A stretch of 64,000 nt of DNA from Zoogloea sp. GTDB taxonomy: Bacteria > Pseudomonadota > Gammaproteobacteria > Burkholderiales > Rhodocyclaceae. Shown here in pieces: positions 8,735-18,531 of the stretch. The notes beneath the pieces are model-generated. The model ran no database searches, had not been told where the DNA came from, and was given only the letters and a program-made list of their open reading frames with translations. Each line of letters opens with the position of its first letter. The stretch's first letter is position 1. A program made the translations under genes and the position numbers. The stretch is from assembly GCF_023150065.1 (NCBI RefSeq), contig NZ_JAKLLN010000004.1:219522-283521 (forward strand), written 5' to 3'.

Positions 8735-9771
8735 GCGCCCGCCTGGCGATCCGCACGCCCGGCCTCGGCGTCAGCATCCAGGATGGTGGCCGCCACGGCC
8801 ACCGGCACATCGGCGTGCCCCTGTCCGGCGCCCTCGACCCGGTGTTCCTGGCCGCGGCCAACGGCCTGCTGGGCAATCCGGCCGACGGTGCCGGCCTCGA
8901 GGTGCTGCTCGCCGGGCCCCTGCTGGAGGCTCTCGACGAACCGGTACGCATCGCCCTGGCCGGCGCCATGGGTGCCCGACACCTTCGCATCGGGGGCACC
9001 AGCCGGGCCGTTCCGGCCTGGTCCACCCTGACCCTGCAGCCCGGCGAACAGCTGCAGGTGGGCAGCCCCCGGGGGGTCGGCTACATCGCCATCGAAGGCG
9101 GCCTGCTCACCCCACCCCTGCTCGGCAGCCGCTCCACCTACGCCCGGGCCGGGCTGGTCCATGGGGCCACCACCCTGCCCTGCCACGCCGCCCGCCCGCA
9201 CACCGGTGAGTGGCAGAACGACGCCTTGCGCCATGGGGACGGCCCGATCCGGGTCATCCCCGGCCCCCAGGACGGGCATTTCACCGCCGCAGCCCTCGAC
9301 CACTTCTACACCACGCCTTTCCGCGTGACCCGCCAGCGCGACCGCATGGGCCTGCGCCTGGCCGGGCCGGCCCTGGCCCACAGCCCGCTCGGCGCCGACA
9401 TCGTCTCCGACGGTGTGACCCCCGGCGCCATCCAGGTACCGGCCGACGGGCAGCCCATCCTGCTGCTCGCCGATTGCCAGACCGTGGGCGGCTACCCCAA
9501 GATTGCCACCGTGATCCGCGCCGACCTGCCGCGCCTGGCCCACCTGCAGGCCGACGACGAGATCCGCTTCCGCGCCGTGGACGCCGACGAAGCCGCCGCC
9601 GCCCGGGCTGCTCTGGCCTGCCGCCTGGCCGACTGGCTGACCCGCGCACGACCGGCCCCGGCGGGCGGCGACCCCGAGACGGCTCTGCTGCTGGCCGCCA
9701 ACTTAGCCGGCGCCGCAGTGCGTGGCGACGACCCCCACCTGTGGCCCGACGAAACGAGACCCGGCACATGA
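8731..9771 (+). CDS. pxpC: 5-oxoprolinase subunit PxpC
   Basis: PxpC (KipA, 'biotin-dependent carboxylase-like') is the second large subunit of 5-oxoprolinase. The 346-residue protein opens with LAIRTPGLGVSIQDGGR and has PLSGALDPVFLAAANGLLGN, RDRMGLRLAGP and ILLLADCQTVGGYPKIATV, all characteristic of this family. The GTG start lies within the pxpB stop (GTGA), and its TGA overlaps the pxpA start (ATGA). The genes therefore form a tight B-C-A operon. The C-terminal 60 residues are Ala-rich and less conserved. Confidence 0.92.
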   Translation: MSARLAIRTPGLGVSIQDGGRHGHRHIGVPLSGALDPVFLAAANGLLGNPADGAGLEVLLAGPLLEALDEPVRIALAGAMGARHLRIGGTSRAVPAWSTLTLQPGEQLQVGSPRGVGYIAIEGGLLTPPLLGSRSTYARAGLVHGATTLPCHAARPHTGEWQNDALRHGDGPIRVIPGPQDGHFTAAALDHFYTTPFRVTRQRDRMGLRLAGPALAHSPLGADIVSDGVTPGAIQVPADGQPILLLADCQTVGGYPKIATVIRADLPRLAHLQADDEIRFRAVDADEAAAARAALACRLADWLTRARPAPAGGDPETALLLAANLAGAAVRGDDPHLWPDETRPGT

Positions 9772-10544
9772 CCCGCCTCCTCAACCTCAACGCCGACCTG
9801 GGCGAAAGCTTCGGTGCCTGGCAGATGGGCAATGACGCCGAACTCCTGGGCAGCCTCGACAGCGCCAGCATCGCCTGTGGCTTTCACGCCGGCGACCCGC
9901 TGGTGATGCGCGACACCCTGCGCCGGGCCAAGGCCGCCGGCGTGAGCATCGGCGCCCACCCCGCCTACCCTGACCTGCAGGGCTTCGGCCGGCGCCCCAT
10001 GACATTGCCCCCGGCCGAACTGGAGGCCATCCTGATCTACCAGATGGCCGGCATGGCCGGCATGGCCCGCACCGAAGGGCTGGCCATGGCCCACGTCAAA
10101 CCCCACGGCGCCCTGTCCAACATGGCCTGCACGGACGCCACCCTGGCCGACACCGTGGCCACCGCCATCCGGATCTTCGACCCGGGCCTGATCCTGCTCG
10201 CCCCGGCCTGCTCGGCCCTGGCCAGCGCCGGCCGCCGGGCCGGGCTGCGGGTGGTCGAGGAGATCTTCGCCGACCGGGCCTACCAGGACGACGGCAGCCT
10301 GGTCCCCCGCAGCCGCCCCGGCGCCCTGATCCACGGCGCCGCCGCCTCCCTCGCCCATGTGCTCGCCATGCTCGAGGCCCGGTCCATCATCGCGGTGAGC
10401 GGCACCCACCTGCCCACCCCCATCGGCAGCATCTGCGTGCACGGTGACGGCCCCGAGGCAGTGGCCACGGCCCGCGCCCTGCGGGCCGGGCTGCTCGAAC
10501 GGGGCTACCGTCTGGCTGGCCTCGAGGCGATTGCCACCGACTGA
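9768..10544 (+). CDS. pxpA: 5-oxoprolinase subunit PxpA (LamB/YcsF family)
   Basis: PxpA is the LamB/YcsF-family subunit of 5-oxoprolinase. The 258-residue protein has the family's opening [12 protein letters not shown], the [12 protein letters not shown] segment and [19 protein letters not shown], with conserved Asp and His residues that form the active-site region. A cytoplasmic location is expected. The glutamate it helps to produce could feed the NAD(P)-type glutamate dehydrogenase whose gene follows 86 bases later. Confidence 0.93.
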   Translation: MTRLLNLNADLGESFGAWQMGNDAELLGSLDSASIACGFHAGDPLVMRDTLRRAKAAGVSIGAHPAYPDLQGFGRRPMTLPPAELEAILIYQMAGMAGMARTEGLAMAHVKPHGALSNMACTDATLADTVATAIRIFDPGLILLAPACSALASAGRRAGLRVVEEIFADRAYQDDGSLVPRSRPGALIHGAAASLAHVLAMLEARSIIAVSGTHLPTPIGSICVHGDGPEAVATARALRAGLLERGYRLAGLEAIATD

Positions 10545-10630
10545 GCAGGATGGCCGGGCCACCGGCCCCCCTCACGGAACCCGCAGCCCGGCACGGCGTC
10601 CACCGAGGGCCAACCCGAGGAGAAACAACA

Positions 10631-11917
<1,287 letters not shown>

Positions 11918-11989
11918 GAGCCGCGCGGGGTCGATCACCCTGGCCGAAGCCCATGGCGTGACCACCGCCGTCATCCAGACGTCACACCG

Positions 11990-13054
11990 ATGTCACCCTG
12001 GGCAGGCAGGCTCGCGGATCCGAATTTCCGCGTACCTGCCGTGCTGCCCTCCGACGCCTCCTACGGTTCCGACCGCTCCGGCCTGATCTCCGGCTTCCTG
12101 TTTCACCCGGGCAGCCGGGGCGAGCCCCTGGACACCGCCGCCGCCGCACGCTGGCTGAGCGGCGAGGACGCAGCAGCCGGCGCCTTCGCCTGGCTGCACT
12201 TCAACCTGGCCAACGCCGCCACCGAACGCTGGCTGGGGGAGCACCTGGGCAACGCCGAGGCCTTCATGGACGCCCTCCACGAGGGCTCCCGCTCCACCCG
12301 CATCGAGCACACCCAGGACGCCCTGATCGCGGTGGTGAATGATGTGCTCTACGACTTCGATTTCGAACCCTCCCAGATCGCCACCCTGTGGATCTCGGTG
12401 GATGCGCGCACCCTGGTGAGCGCCCGCCTGCAGCCCCTGCGCGCCATCGACCGGCTGCGCGCCGCGGTGAAGGGCGGCGAGACCTTCGACTCCAGCGTGG
12501 CCCTGCTCACCCATCTGCTGCGTGACCAGGCCGACGTGCTGGCCCAAATCGTCCGCGCCGCCACCGAGCGCGCCGACAAGGTGGAGGACGGCCTGCTCGC
12601 CGGGCGCATCCAGCACAGCAGGGCCCGCCTGGGTACCCTGCGGCGGGTGCTGGTGCGCCTGCGCCGCCTGCTCGCCCCCGAGCCCGGCGCCCTCTTCCGC
12701 CTGCTCAACCAGCCGCCCGCCTGGATCGCCGACGACGACGTGCACGACCTGCGCTACTCCACCGAGGAGTTCTCGGCCGTGCTGGGCGACATGGCAGCCC
12801 TGCAGGAACGCATCAAGCTGCTGCAGGAAGAGATCGTCGCCCGGGTCACCGAAGAGACCAACCGCAGCGTCTATGTGCTGACCATGGTCACGGTGCTGGC
12901 CCTGCCCATCAACATGATCGCCGGCCTGCTGGGTATGAACGTGGGCGGCATCCCCCTGGCCGAACATCCCCACGGCTTCCTGATCATCGTCGCCATCATC
13001 GCCAGCTTCACCGTCATGGCCGCCCGCTGGGCCTTCCGGCAGCAGGAGGAGTGA
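11990..13054 (+). CDS. zntB: CorA-family zinc transporter ZntB
   Basis: The protein belongs to the CorA/ZntB metal-ion transporters: a large cytoplasmic alpha/beta N-terminal domain, a long stalk helix, and two C-terminal membrane helices. The pore-entrance motif is GLLGMNVGGIPL, whose GMNVGG-I-P form is typical of ZntB rather than CorA. The second helix is GFLIIVAIIASFTVMAARWAF. YGSDRSGLISGFLF marks the start of the conserved domain at about residue 25. The exact start is uncertain: the ATG at 11990 (354 residues) lacks a good ribosome-binding site and a GTG at 12041 is possible. The substrate (Zn2+) is inferred from the family. Confidence 0.85.
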   Translation: MSPWAGRLADPNFRVPAVLPSDASYGSDRSGLISGFLFHPGSRGEPLDTAAAARWLSGEDAAAGAFAWLHFNLANAATERWLGEHLGNAEAFMDALHEGSRSTRIEHTQDALIAVVNDVLYDFDFEPSQIATLWISVDARTLVSARLQPLRAIDRLRAAVKGGETFDSSVALLTHLLRDQADVLAQIVRAATERADKVEDGLLAGRIQHSRARLGTLRRVLVRLRRLLAPEPGALFRLLNQPPAWIADDDVHDLRYSTEEFSAVLGDMAALQERIKLLQEEIVARVTEETNRSVYVLTMVTVLALPINMIAGLLGMNVGGIPLAEHPHGFLIIVAIIASFTVMAARWAFRQQEE

Positions 13055-13675
13055 GCAGGCTGCATCCCCGTGGGGTCGAATTCATTGGCGCTGTTCGCGC
13101 TAGGTATGTAAACACGGTCTCTGGCAATCCCACCGGGCTTTGAGCGCCTTAACTACCGATGGAAAAGCACTTTCCTGGCGCTACGGAACGGTTTTCCGTT
13201 GTATGACGTCACATTGGCCGGGGACTCGCCCCCGGCGGGCGACATCCTTTCTTGTTGCACGACAAGAAAGGATGCAAAGAAACGTGCCCCGCTGCCGCGC
13301 CCCCTTCGGGGGTTCCCTCCTTCCGCGTCCGTCAGGCGGGGTCTGCGCAAACTCGCCCTGCGGGCTCAGACATGCGCAGCCCTATCTCAGTAAAGGCTCG
13401 GTGTGTGTGAAAGCCCGTCTGAACCGCCGAGCAGCGGAACAACGGGCGGGGAAGTCCGGCGCAGCTGTTTGAGCCCGCAGGGCGAGTTCTGCGCCGGCCG
13501 CCCGTTGTGAGCAGCGCAGGGCAGTCGGCCGAAGGCCGACCGGTGAAGCCGGGTCGCCTTCTTTGCCTTCTTTCTTGGCGAAGCAAGAAAGAAGGTCGCC
13601 CGCCGGGGCGAAATCCCGGCCAACGCCACGAAAAACAACGGAACCCCCGCCAGTAACGGCGAGCACCAGCATGGC
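13055..13675. repeat. Gene-free region with two inverted copies of a hairpin-bearing repeat
   Basis: No credible gene lies between zntB and the deacetylase. The left copy (about 13185-13370) and the reverse complement of the right copy (about 13470-13660) share TTGGCCGGG, CGCCC(C)CGGCGGGCGAC, a hairpin, and AACTCGCCCTGCGGGCTCA in the same order. The left hairpin is a perfect 13-bp stem with a 6-base loop (13243-13255 with 13262-13274). The right is a 12-bp stem with a 6-base loop (13566-13577 with 13584-13595). The hairpin sequences differ but keep pairing, which points to selection on structure. It resembles the abundant AAGAAAG-type dispersed repeats of beta-proteobacterial genomes (recalled, not searched). 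Confidence 0.7.
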
Positions 13676-14416
13676 TTAGCGCCGGATCGGGGTGACCTTG
13701 GGGAGGTTCTTGGTGAGCAGCTTCCAGGCCACGCCGAAGACATCATCGCCCCGGGACACGGCCTTGCGGGGCAGGGTCAGGGGGTCGTCGGCGGGGGTGG
13801 CGGCGGCGCGCACGCAGGTTGTGCCGGTGAGGTAGCCGGCCTCGGCGGCGGCGTGCACGGCGCGCAGGTCGTGGCTGCCGTAGGGGTAGCAGAAGTGATC
13901 GACCCGCCGCCCCAGCAGGTCCTCGAGGGCGAGCTTGCTGTCCCGGACTTCGGCGAGGATGCAGGCGTCGTCCTGCTGGGCCAGGCGCAGGTGGCTCTTT
14001 GAGTGGGAGCCGATGGTAAAGCCCAGGCTCTGCACCTCGCGCAGCTGGGCGGCGTTCATCAGGGGGGCCGGCTCGGGGCCGACGCCCGCGTCCCAGCTGG
14101 AGGTGGTACCGATCAGGCTGCTCACCGCGTAAACGGTGGCGGGGTAGCCGTGGGCCTTGAGCACCGGCGCGGCGTTGTCGAGGAAATCCACGTAGGCGTC
14201 GTCGAAGGTCAGCACCAGGGGCCGGGGCGGCAGGGCGAGCTCGCCACGCAGGCCGGCGGCGGCGTCATCGAGGCTGACCACCGAATAGCCCAGCACCTTG
14301 AACAGGCGCATCTGGGCGCGGAAACGCGGCAGGTGGCAGTACAGCGCCCCATGGGCCTTGACCCGGCCGGGGAAGTGCCCGACCCGGTGATACATGAGGA
14401 TCTGCACCTGGGTCAT
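13676..14416 (-). CDS. Polysaccharide deacetylase (NodB domain, CE4)
   Basis: The 246-residue protein is a CE4 carbohydrate esterase that should remove N- or O-acetyl groups from a glycan with a bound divalent metal. Motif 1 is LTFDDAYVDF (catalytic Asp and metal Asp), and motif 2 is SHSKSH with the two metal histidines. The N terminus begins with ILMYHRVGHFPGR and has no signal peptide, so it probably acts on lipid-linked or nucleotide-linked intermediates in the cytoplasm. It overlaps the upstream glycosyltransferase by 4 bases. A close paralogue sits at 17759-18520. Confidence 0.88.
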   Translation of the reverse strand: MTQVQILMYHRVGHFPGRVKAHGALYCHLPRFRAQMRLFKVLGYSVVSLDDAAAGLRGELALPPRPLVLTFDDAYVDFLDNAAPVLKAHGYPATVYAVSSLIGTTSSWDAGVGPEPAPLMNAAQLREVQSLGFTIGSHSKSHLRLAQQDDACILAEVRDSKLALEDLLGRRVDHFCYPYGSHDLRAVHAAAEAGYLTGTTCVRAAATPADDPLTLPRKAVSRGDDVFGVAWKLLTKNLPKVTPIRR

Positions 14417-15480
14417 CGGGCGCAGGCCTCGCGATACACGGCAATCGTCCTGTCGAACATGGCGCTCTCCGTGAAGCCGTCTTCAAAACGCTGGCGGGCC
14501 CGGGCGCCAAAGGCGCTGCGGCGGGCCGGGTCGAGCAGCAGCGGGGCGATGGCTGCCGCCAGGGCGGCGGGATCATCCGGCGCCACCAGGGCACCGCTGG
14601 CGCCCTCCTCCACCACCTCGCCGATGCCGCCGACGCGGGTAGCGACGATGGGCAACGAACAAGCCGAGGCTTCGAGCAGGGTCAGGGACAGGGCCTCCCG
14701 CCGGGACGGGGCGAGGAGCAGGTCGGAGGCCGCCATCAGGGCCGGCACATCCTCGCGCAGCCCCAGGAAACGGACCCGCTCGGCAATGCCGAGTTCCCCT
14801 GCCAGGGTCTGCATCTGGGGGCCCAGGTCGCCGTGGTGGTCGCCCGCCAGCAGCAGGGTCCAGGGTTGGTCGCGCAGCCGGGCCAGGGCGCGCAGGGCCG
14901 TGTCGTGGCCCTTGGCCGGCACGATGCGGGCTGCCATCAGCAGGCAGGGTTCGTCGTCGGCCAAGCCCAGCTCACGCCGGAGCGTGGCGCGGGTGTCGGC
15001 CGGCAGCCGAGCGGCCAGGTCGGCGATGCCGTGGTGGACCATGCGGATGCGCGCCGGGTCGTAGCCCTGGCGCTGCAGGAAGTCGGCCACCGCACCGGAC
15101 ACGGCGATGATGCGGTCGGCCCGGCCAAAGTGCTTGCCGGCATTGTCGGAGTGGGCCGTGGCCACGTTGGGCAGGCCCGCCAGCCGGGCGGCCAGGCCCA
15201 CATACCAGGCGCTGCGGGTGAGGTGGCCATGGAGCAGGTCCACCCGCTGGCGCCGGGCATACAGGGCCAGGCGCAGCAGCGAGGGCAGGTCGTAGAGCCC
15301 CAGCAGGGGCAGGTCGATGCCATCGAAGCCATCGGCCCGCAGCTGCTGGCCGAGCCAGCCGGCCATGGGGCCGGCGTACAGGCAGTCGTGGCCCCGGGCG
15401 CGCAGGCCGCGCATGAGCTGTAGGGCGTGGCGCTCGGCGCCGCCACTCTTCATGCTGCGCAGGACGGTCAGGATCTTCAC
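14413..15480 (-). CDS. GT4-family glycosyltransferase
   Basis: The 355-residue enzyme has the GT-B fold of family 4. The N terminus MKILTVLRSMKSGGAERH-type loop (starting with GTG 15480, read as Met) carries the GGAE(R) acceptor-side glycine loop. The C-terminal domain has FLGLREDVPALMAASDLLLAPSRREALSLTLLEA, whose E-x7-E pattern binds the nucleotide sugar. The GTG overlaps the stop of the preceding GT4 gene (GTGA). It is expected to add one sugar to a lipid-linked glycan at the inner face of the membrane. Donor and acceptor cannot be read from sequence. Confidence 0.88.
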   Translation of the reverse strand: MKILTVLRSMKSGGAERHALQLMRGLRARGHDCLYAGPMAGWLGQQLRADGFDGIDLPLLGLYDLPSLLRLALYARRQRVDLLHGHLTRSAWYVGLAARLAGLPNVATAHSDNAGKHFGRADRIIAVSGAVADFLQRQGYDPARIRMVHHGIADLAARLPADTRATLRRELGLADDEPCLLMAARIVPAKGHDTALRALARLRDQPWTLLLAGDHHGDLGPQMQTLAGELGIAERVRFLGLREDVPALMAASDLLLAPSRREALSLTLLEASACSLPIVATRVGGIGEVVEEGASGALVAPDDPAALAAAIAPLLLDPARRSAFGARARQRFEDGFTESAMFDRTIAVYREACAR

Positions 15481-16559
15481 CGGCCCAGCACCTGGTGGTA
15501 GATGGCCAGGTTGCCCTCGACCATGCGGTCGATGGAGAACTCGGCCAGGATGCGCGCCCGGCCGGCTTCGCCATACTGGTGGCGCAGGGCCGGGTCGCCG
15601 GCGAGGCGGTCGATGGCCGCCGCCAGGGCGTCCACGTCGGCGGGGGGGCACAGCAGGCCGGTGACGCCATCGAGCACGGCCTCGGGCAGGCCACCGGCAC
15701 GGCTGGTGATGACCGGCACGCCGGCCGCCGCCGCCTGCAGCAGGGATACACCCAGGCCCTCCATCTCGGCCGGGTGCACCAGCAGGTCGAGGCCGCCGAT
15801 CCAGTGGGCCAGGTCGTGGCGGAAGCCGGCGAAATGCACCACGCCCTCCAGCCCTCGGGCGGCCACGTCGGCGCGCAGCTCGGCCAGCAGGGGGCCCTGG
15901 CCGAACACCAGCACCTGCAGCTCGGGGTATTTGTCCACCAGCCCGGGCAGGGCGGCAAACAGGTAGCGGTGCCCCTTGCGCGGGATCATCTGGGCCACCA
16001 CGCCGGCCACCAGAGCGTCCTGGGGCAGGCGGAACTCGGCCCGGAAGGCGGACGGATCCACCAACGGCAGAAAGGGCGCCGGATCGACGGCGCTGCGCAC
16101 GCAGCTCACCCGCCCGGGGGCCAGCCCCTCGTCCAGGAGCACCTGGCGGATGCCCTCGGAGATGGTGATCACGTGGTCGTAGAGGCGGTATTTGAGGGCC
16201 ACCGCCAGGCGCGACTCGGGGTTGTCCACCCGCCGGGACAGCACGCAGGGCACCCCAGCCAGGCGCGCACCGAGGGCACCCCAGGTGTCGGCGCCACGGC
16301 GGCTGTGGAGGTGCACCAGGTCGGGCTTTTCGGCGCGGATCAGGCGGGCCAGGCGGAAGGCCAGGCCGATGTCGGCGTCGCCACCCATGCGGATGGGCAG
16401 CACCCGCACGCCGGCCGGCGGCTGGCGGCTCATCTCGCTGTCCAGGGGGCAGGCGAGCAGGCTGTCGATGCCCCGGGCAGCCAGGCCCTCGGTGATGTAC
16501 TGGACCTGGCGGGCGCCGCCGTAGAGGTGCTTGCCGGCTTCCACATGGAGGATCTTCAT
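15477..16559 (-). CDS. GT4-family glycosyltransferase
   Basis: The 360-residue GT-B enzyme begins MKILHVEAGKHLYGGARQV, giving the glycine-rich acceptor loop. It has LVHLHSRRGADTWGALGARLAG and the donor-site region HFAGFRHDLAHWIGGLDLLVHPAEMEGLGVSLLQA with the E-x7-type pair. It is related to, but clearly different from, the GT4 encoded just downstream. It overlaps its neighbours on both sides by 4 bases, so the GT9-GT4-GT4-deacetylase run 17602 to 13676 is probably one translationally coupled unit. Cytoplasmic action on a membrane-bound acceptor is expected. Confidence 0.88.
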   Translation of the reverse strand: MKILHVEAGKHLYGGARQVQYITEGLAARGIDSLLACPLDSEMSRQPPAGVRVLPIRMGGDADIGLAFRLARLIRAEKPDLVHLHSRRGADTWGALGARLAGVPCVLSRRVDNPESRLAVALKYRLYDHVITISEGIRQVLLDEGLAPGRVSCVRSAVDPAPFLPLVDPSAFRAEFRLPQDALVAGVVAQMIPRKGHRYLFAALPGLVDKYPELQVLVFGQGPLLAELRADVAARGLEGVVHFAGFRHDLAHWIGGLDLLVHPAEMEGLGVSLLQAAAAGVPVITSRAGGLPEAVLDGVTGLLCPPADVDALAAAIDRLAGDPALRHQYGEAGRARILAEFSIDRMVEGNLAIYHQVLGR

Positions 16560-17602
16560 GGCGCGGCCCCTCCGGCGGAGAGCAGGGCCCGGGCGCGTTC
16601 CAGCACCATCGCCGGGGTGATGTCGCGCAGGCAGGTGAACTTGCCGCCGCAGGTGGGGCGGCGCCGGCACGGGGAGCATTCCATGCCCAGCCAGATCACA
16701 CTGCCGCTGGGCCGCCCGGTGTCGGTGTAGGGGCAGGTGGAACCGAAGAGGGCCACGGTGGGGCGGGCCAGGGCGGTACCCATGTGGGTCAGGCCGGTGT
16801 CGACGCCCACCAGCAGCGCAGAGTGGGCGATCAGCGCAGCGGCTTCGGGCAGGCGGGTCTGGCCGGCCAGGTTGACGATGCGCGGGTCGGCGGCGGCGAT
16901 GCGGGCGGCGGCGTCCACGTCGGCCGGGCCGCCGAGGATCACCGGCGTCAGGCCGGTGGCCTCGATCAACAGTGGGGCCAGGGCCTGCCAGGCGTCTTCG
17001 AACCAGTGCTTCTGGGGGCGCGTGGTGAAGGGGGCAAACACCGCGTAGCGGCCGGGGGCCAGGCCCCGCTCGGCGAGCAGGGCCCGCACCCTCGCGTCGG
17101 TGGCCGGCGCCACCGTGAGGGTGGGCAGGAAGTCGCCAGCGTCAAAGCCCATCTGCGAGGCCAGAAACTGGTATTCGGAGCCGATGCGGGCGGCCTCGCC
17201 GCCCCGGGGGATGACCTCGCTCATGAGCCACTGGCTGCCCTCCTTCGAGCCCAGGCCGACCCGCCGGGACGCCCCCGACAGCCAGGTGAGGAAACCGCTC
17301 TTGAGGAGGCCCTGCAGGTCGATGGCCAGGTCGAAATGACGGTCGTGCAGCGCGCTCCGCAGCGCGCGCACCTGGCGCCACAGGGCCAGGCGCTGGCCGG
17401 ATTTCCACAGGCGCACCCACTCGGCCTTCGACCAGGTGATGACCTCGTCGATGTCCGGGTCGGCCAGCAGCAGCTCGTGGATGCCCGGCTCCACCAGCCA
17501 GGCGATGTGGGCGTCGGGATGACGCCGGCGGATGGCCCCCGGCAGGGCCGAGGCGAACACCACGTCACCGATGGCGGAGGTGCGGACGATCAGGACACGC
17601 AT
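16556..17602 (-). CDS. GT9-family heptosyltransferase (WaaC-like)
   Basis: The 348-residue protein opens with MRVLIVRTSAIGDVVFASA, the ADP-heptose:LPS heptosyltransferase start with the catalytic-region Gly-Asp. The C-terminal half has VILGGPADVDAAARI, LVGVDTGLTHMGTALARPTVALFG and a CSPCRRRPTCGGKFTCL cysteine cluster near the end. It resembles WaaC (heptosyltransferase I), which adds the first heptose to Kdo of the lipid A core. Assignment to I versus II is uncertain. The ATG at 17602 is chosen because the conserved GT9 start is exactly there, although the frame stays open upstream to 17731. Confidence 0.85.
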   Translation of the reverse strand: MRVLIVRTSAIGDVVFASALPGAIRRRHPDAHIAWLVEPGIHELLLADPDIDEVITWSKAEWVRLWKSGQRLALWRQVRALRSALHDRHFDLAIDLQGLLKSGFLTWLSGASRRVGLGSKEGSQWLMSEVIPRGGEAARIGSEYQFLASQMGFDAGDFLPTLTVAPATDARVRALLAERGLAPGRYAVFAPFTTRPQKHWFEDAWQALAPLLIEATGLTPVILGGPADVDAAARIAAADPRIVNLAGQTRLPEAAALIAHSALLVGVDTGLTHMGTALARPTVALFGSTCPYTDTGRPSGSVIWLGMECSPCRRRPTCGGKFTCLRDITPAMVLERARALLSAGGAAP

Positions 17603-17758
17603 GGCCCTCAGCGCCCCCGGCGACCGGACAGGGCAGGCATGGGGCCAGGACACGGACTGACGTGCTCGAAGACGGGCGGAAGGGACATCGACAAGGGCTG
17701 GGCAGGGCGGGAAGGCGCTATTGTGCCCCAATCCGGCGCCCTTTCCCCTGCGCTACCT
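17603..17758. other. Intergenic spacer between two glycan operons
   Basis: This 156-base gap separates the heptosyltransferase-like gene from the second deacetylase. It probably holds the promoter of the 17602-13676 operon, but I cannot point to convincing -35/-10 boxes. I see no gene. Confidence 0.4.
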
Positions 17759-18520
17759 TCAGGCAAGCTGGGGGCTGCGGCGGATCGGCGTGCTCTTGTA
17801 TTGATTGCGGGCGAGCAGCTTCCAGAACAGTCCGAAAGCCGTGGTGCCCTGGTGCACGGCCTTACGGGGCAGGGTCAGCAGGTCGTCACGGGCCGTGGCC
17901 GCCGCCCGCAGGCAGGTGGTGGCGCTGCGGTAGCCCGCCTCCGCCGCCGCCTCCACGGCCCGCAGATCGTGACTGCCGTAGGGATAGCAGAAGTGATCCA
18001 CCGGCTGGCCGAGGGTGTCTTCGAGCACCCGCTTGCTGTCCACCAGCTCGCGGGTGATCGATGCCACGGACTCGACCCGGGCCAGCCGGGGATGGGTCAT
18101 GGTGTGGGAACCCACCGTGAAGCCCATGGCCTGCACTTCGCGCAGCTGGGCGGCGTCCATCAGCGGCGCCGGCGCCAGGCCTTCCGGGGCGACCCAGTCA
18201 GACCGGCCGCCAAGCATGCCGGCCACCGCATAGACGCAGGCGGGGTAGCCATGCCCGGCCAATACCGGCGCCGCGTGCTCGAGAAAATCCACGTAGGCAT
18301 CGTCGAAGGTCAGGGCCACCGCACGATCGGGCAGGGCAGCCTCTCCGCGCAGGCCGGCCACGACCTCATCGAGGCTGACCACCCGGTAACCCAGGTGCCG
18401 GAGCATGGCCATCTGGGCCTTGAAGCGGGGCAGATGGCAGTACTGCCCCCGGTGGGAGGGCATGCGGTCGGGAAAATGGCCGACCCGGTGGTACATCAGG
18501 ATGTGGACTCGGGGATTCAA
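17759..18520 (-). CDS. Polysaccharide deacetylase (NodB domain, CE4), paralogue of 13676-14416
   Basis: The start is taken as TTG 18520, placed behind GAAAGGAAG and directly before the conserved PRVHILMYHRVGHFPDR. This gives 253 residues. The CE4 motifs are LTFDDAYVDF and SHTMTH. Alignment by eye with the other deacetylase shows long near-identical stretches (ILMYHRVGHFP, YCHLPRF, VDHFCYPYGSHDLRAV, LPRKAV), so the pair arose by duplication and then diverged. There is no signal peptide. It follows the small GT gene with an 11-base gap. It probably deacetylates a sugar of the same surface glycan. Confidence 0.85.
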   Translation of the reverse strand: MNPRVHILMYHRVGHFPDRMPSHRGQYCHLPRFKAQMAMLRHLGYRVVSLDEVVAGLRGEAALPDRAVALTFDDAYVDFLEHAAPVLAGHGYPACVYAVAGMLGGRSDWVAPEGLAPAPLMDAAQLREVQAMGFTVGSHTMTHPRLARVESVASITRELVDSKRVLEDTLGQPVDHFCYPYGSHDLRAVEAAAEAGYRSATTCLRAAATARDDLLTLPRKAVHQGTTAFGLFWKLLARNQYKSTPIRRSPQLA

Positions 18521-18531
18521 TGCGCTTCCTT

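Noticed and set aside
13140..13672. Several 60-120-codon open frames in the zntB-deacetylase gap
   Set aside because: They run through inverted repeats and hairpins on both strands, lack ribosome-binding sites and resemble no protein family.
17603..17731. N-terminal extension of the GT9 heptosyltransferase gene
   Set aside because: The conserved GT9 start (MRVLIVRTS) is exactly at 17602. The extension is Pro/Arg/Ser-rich and non-homologous.
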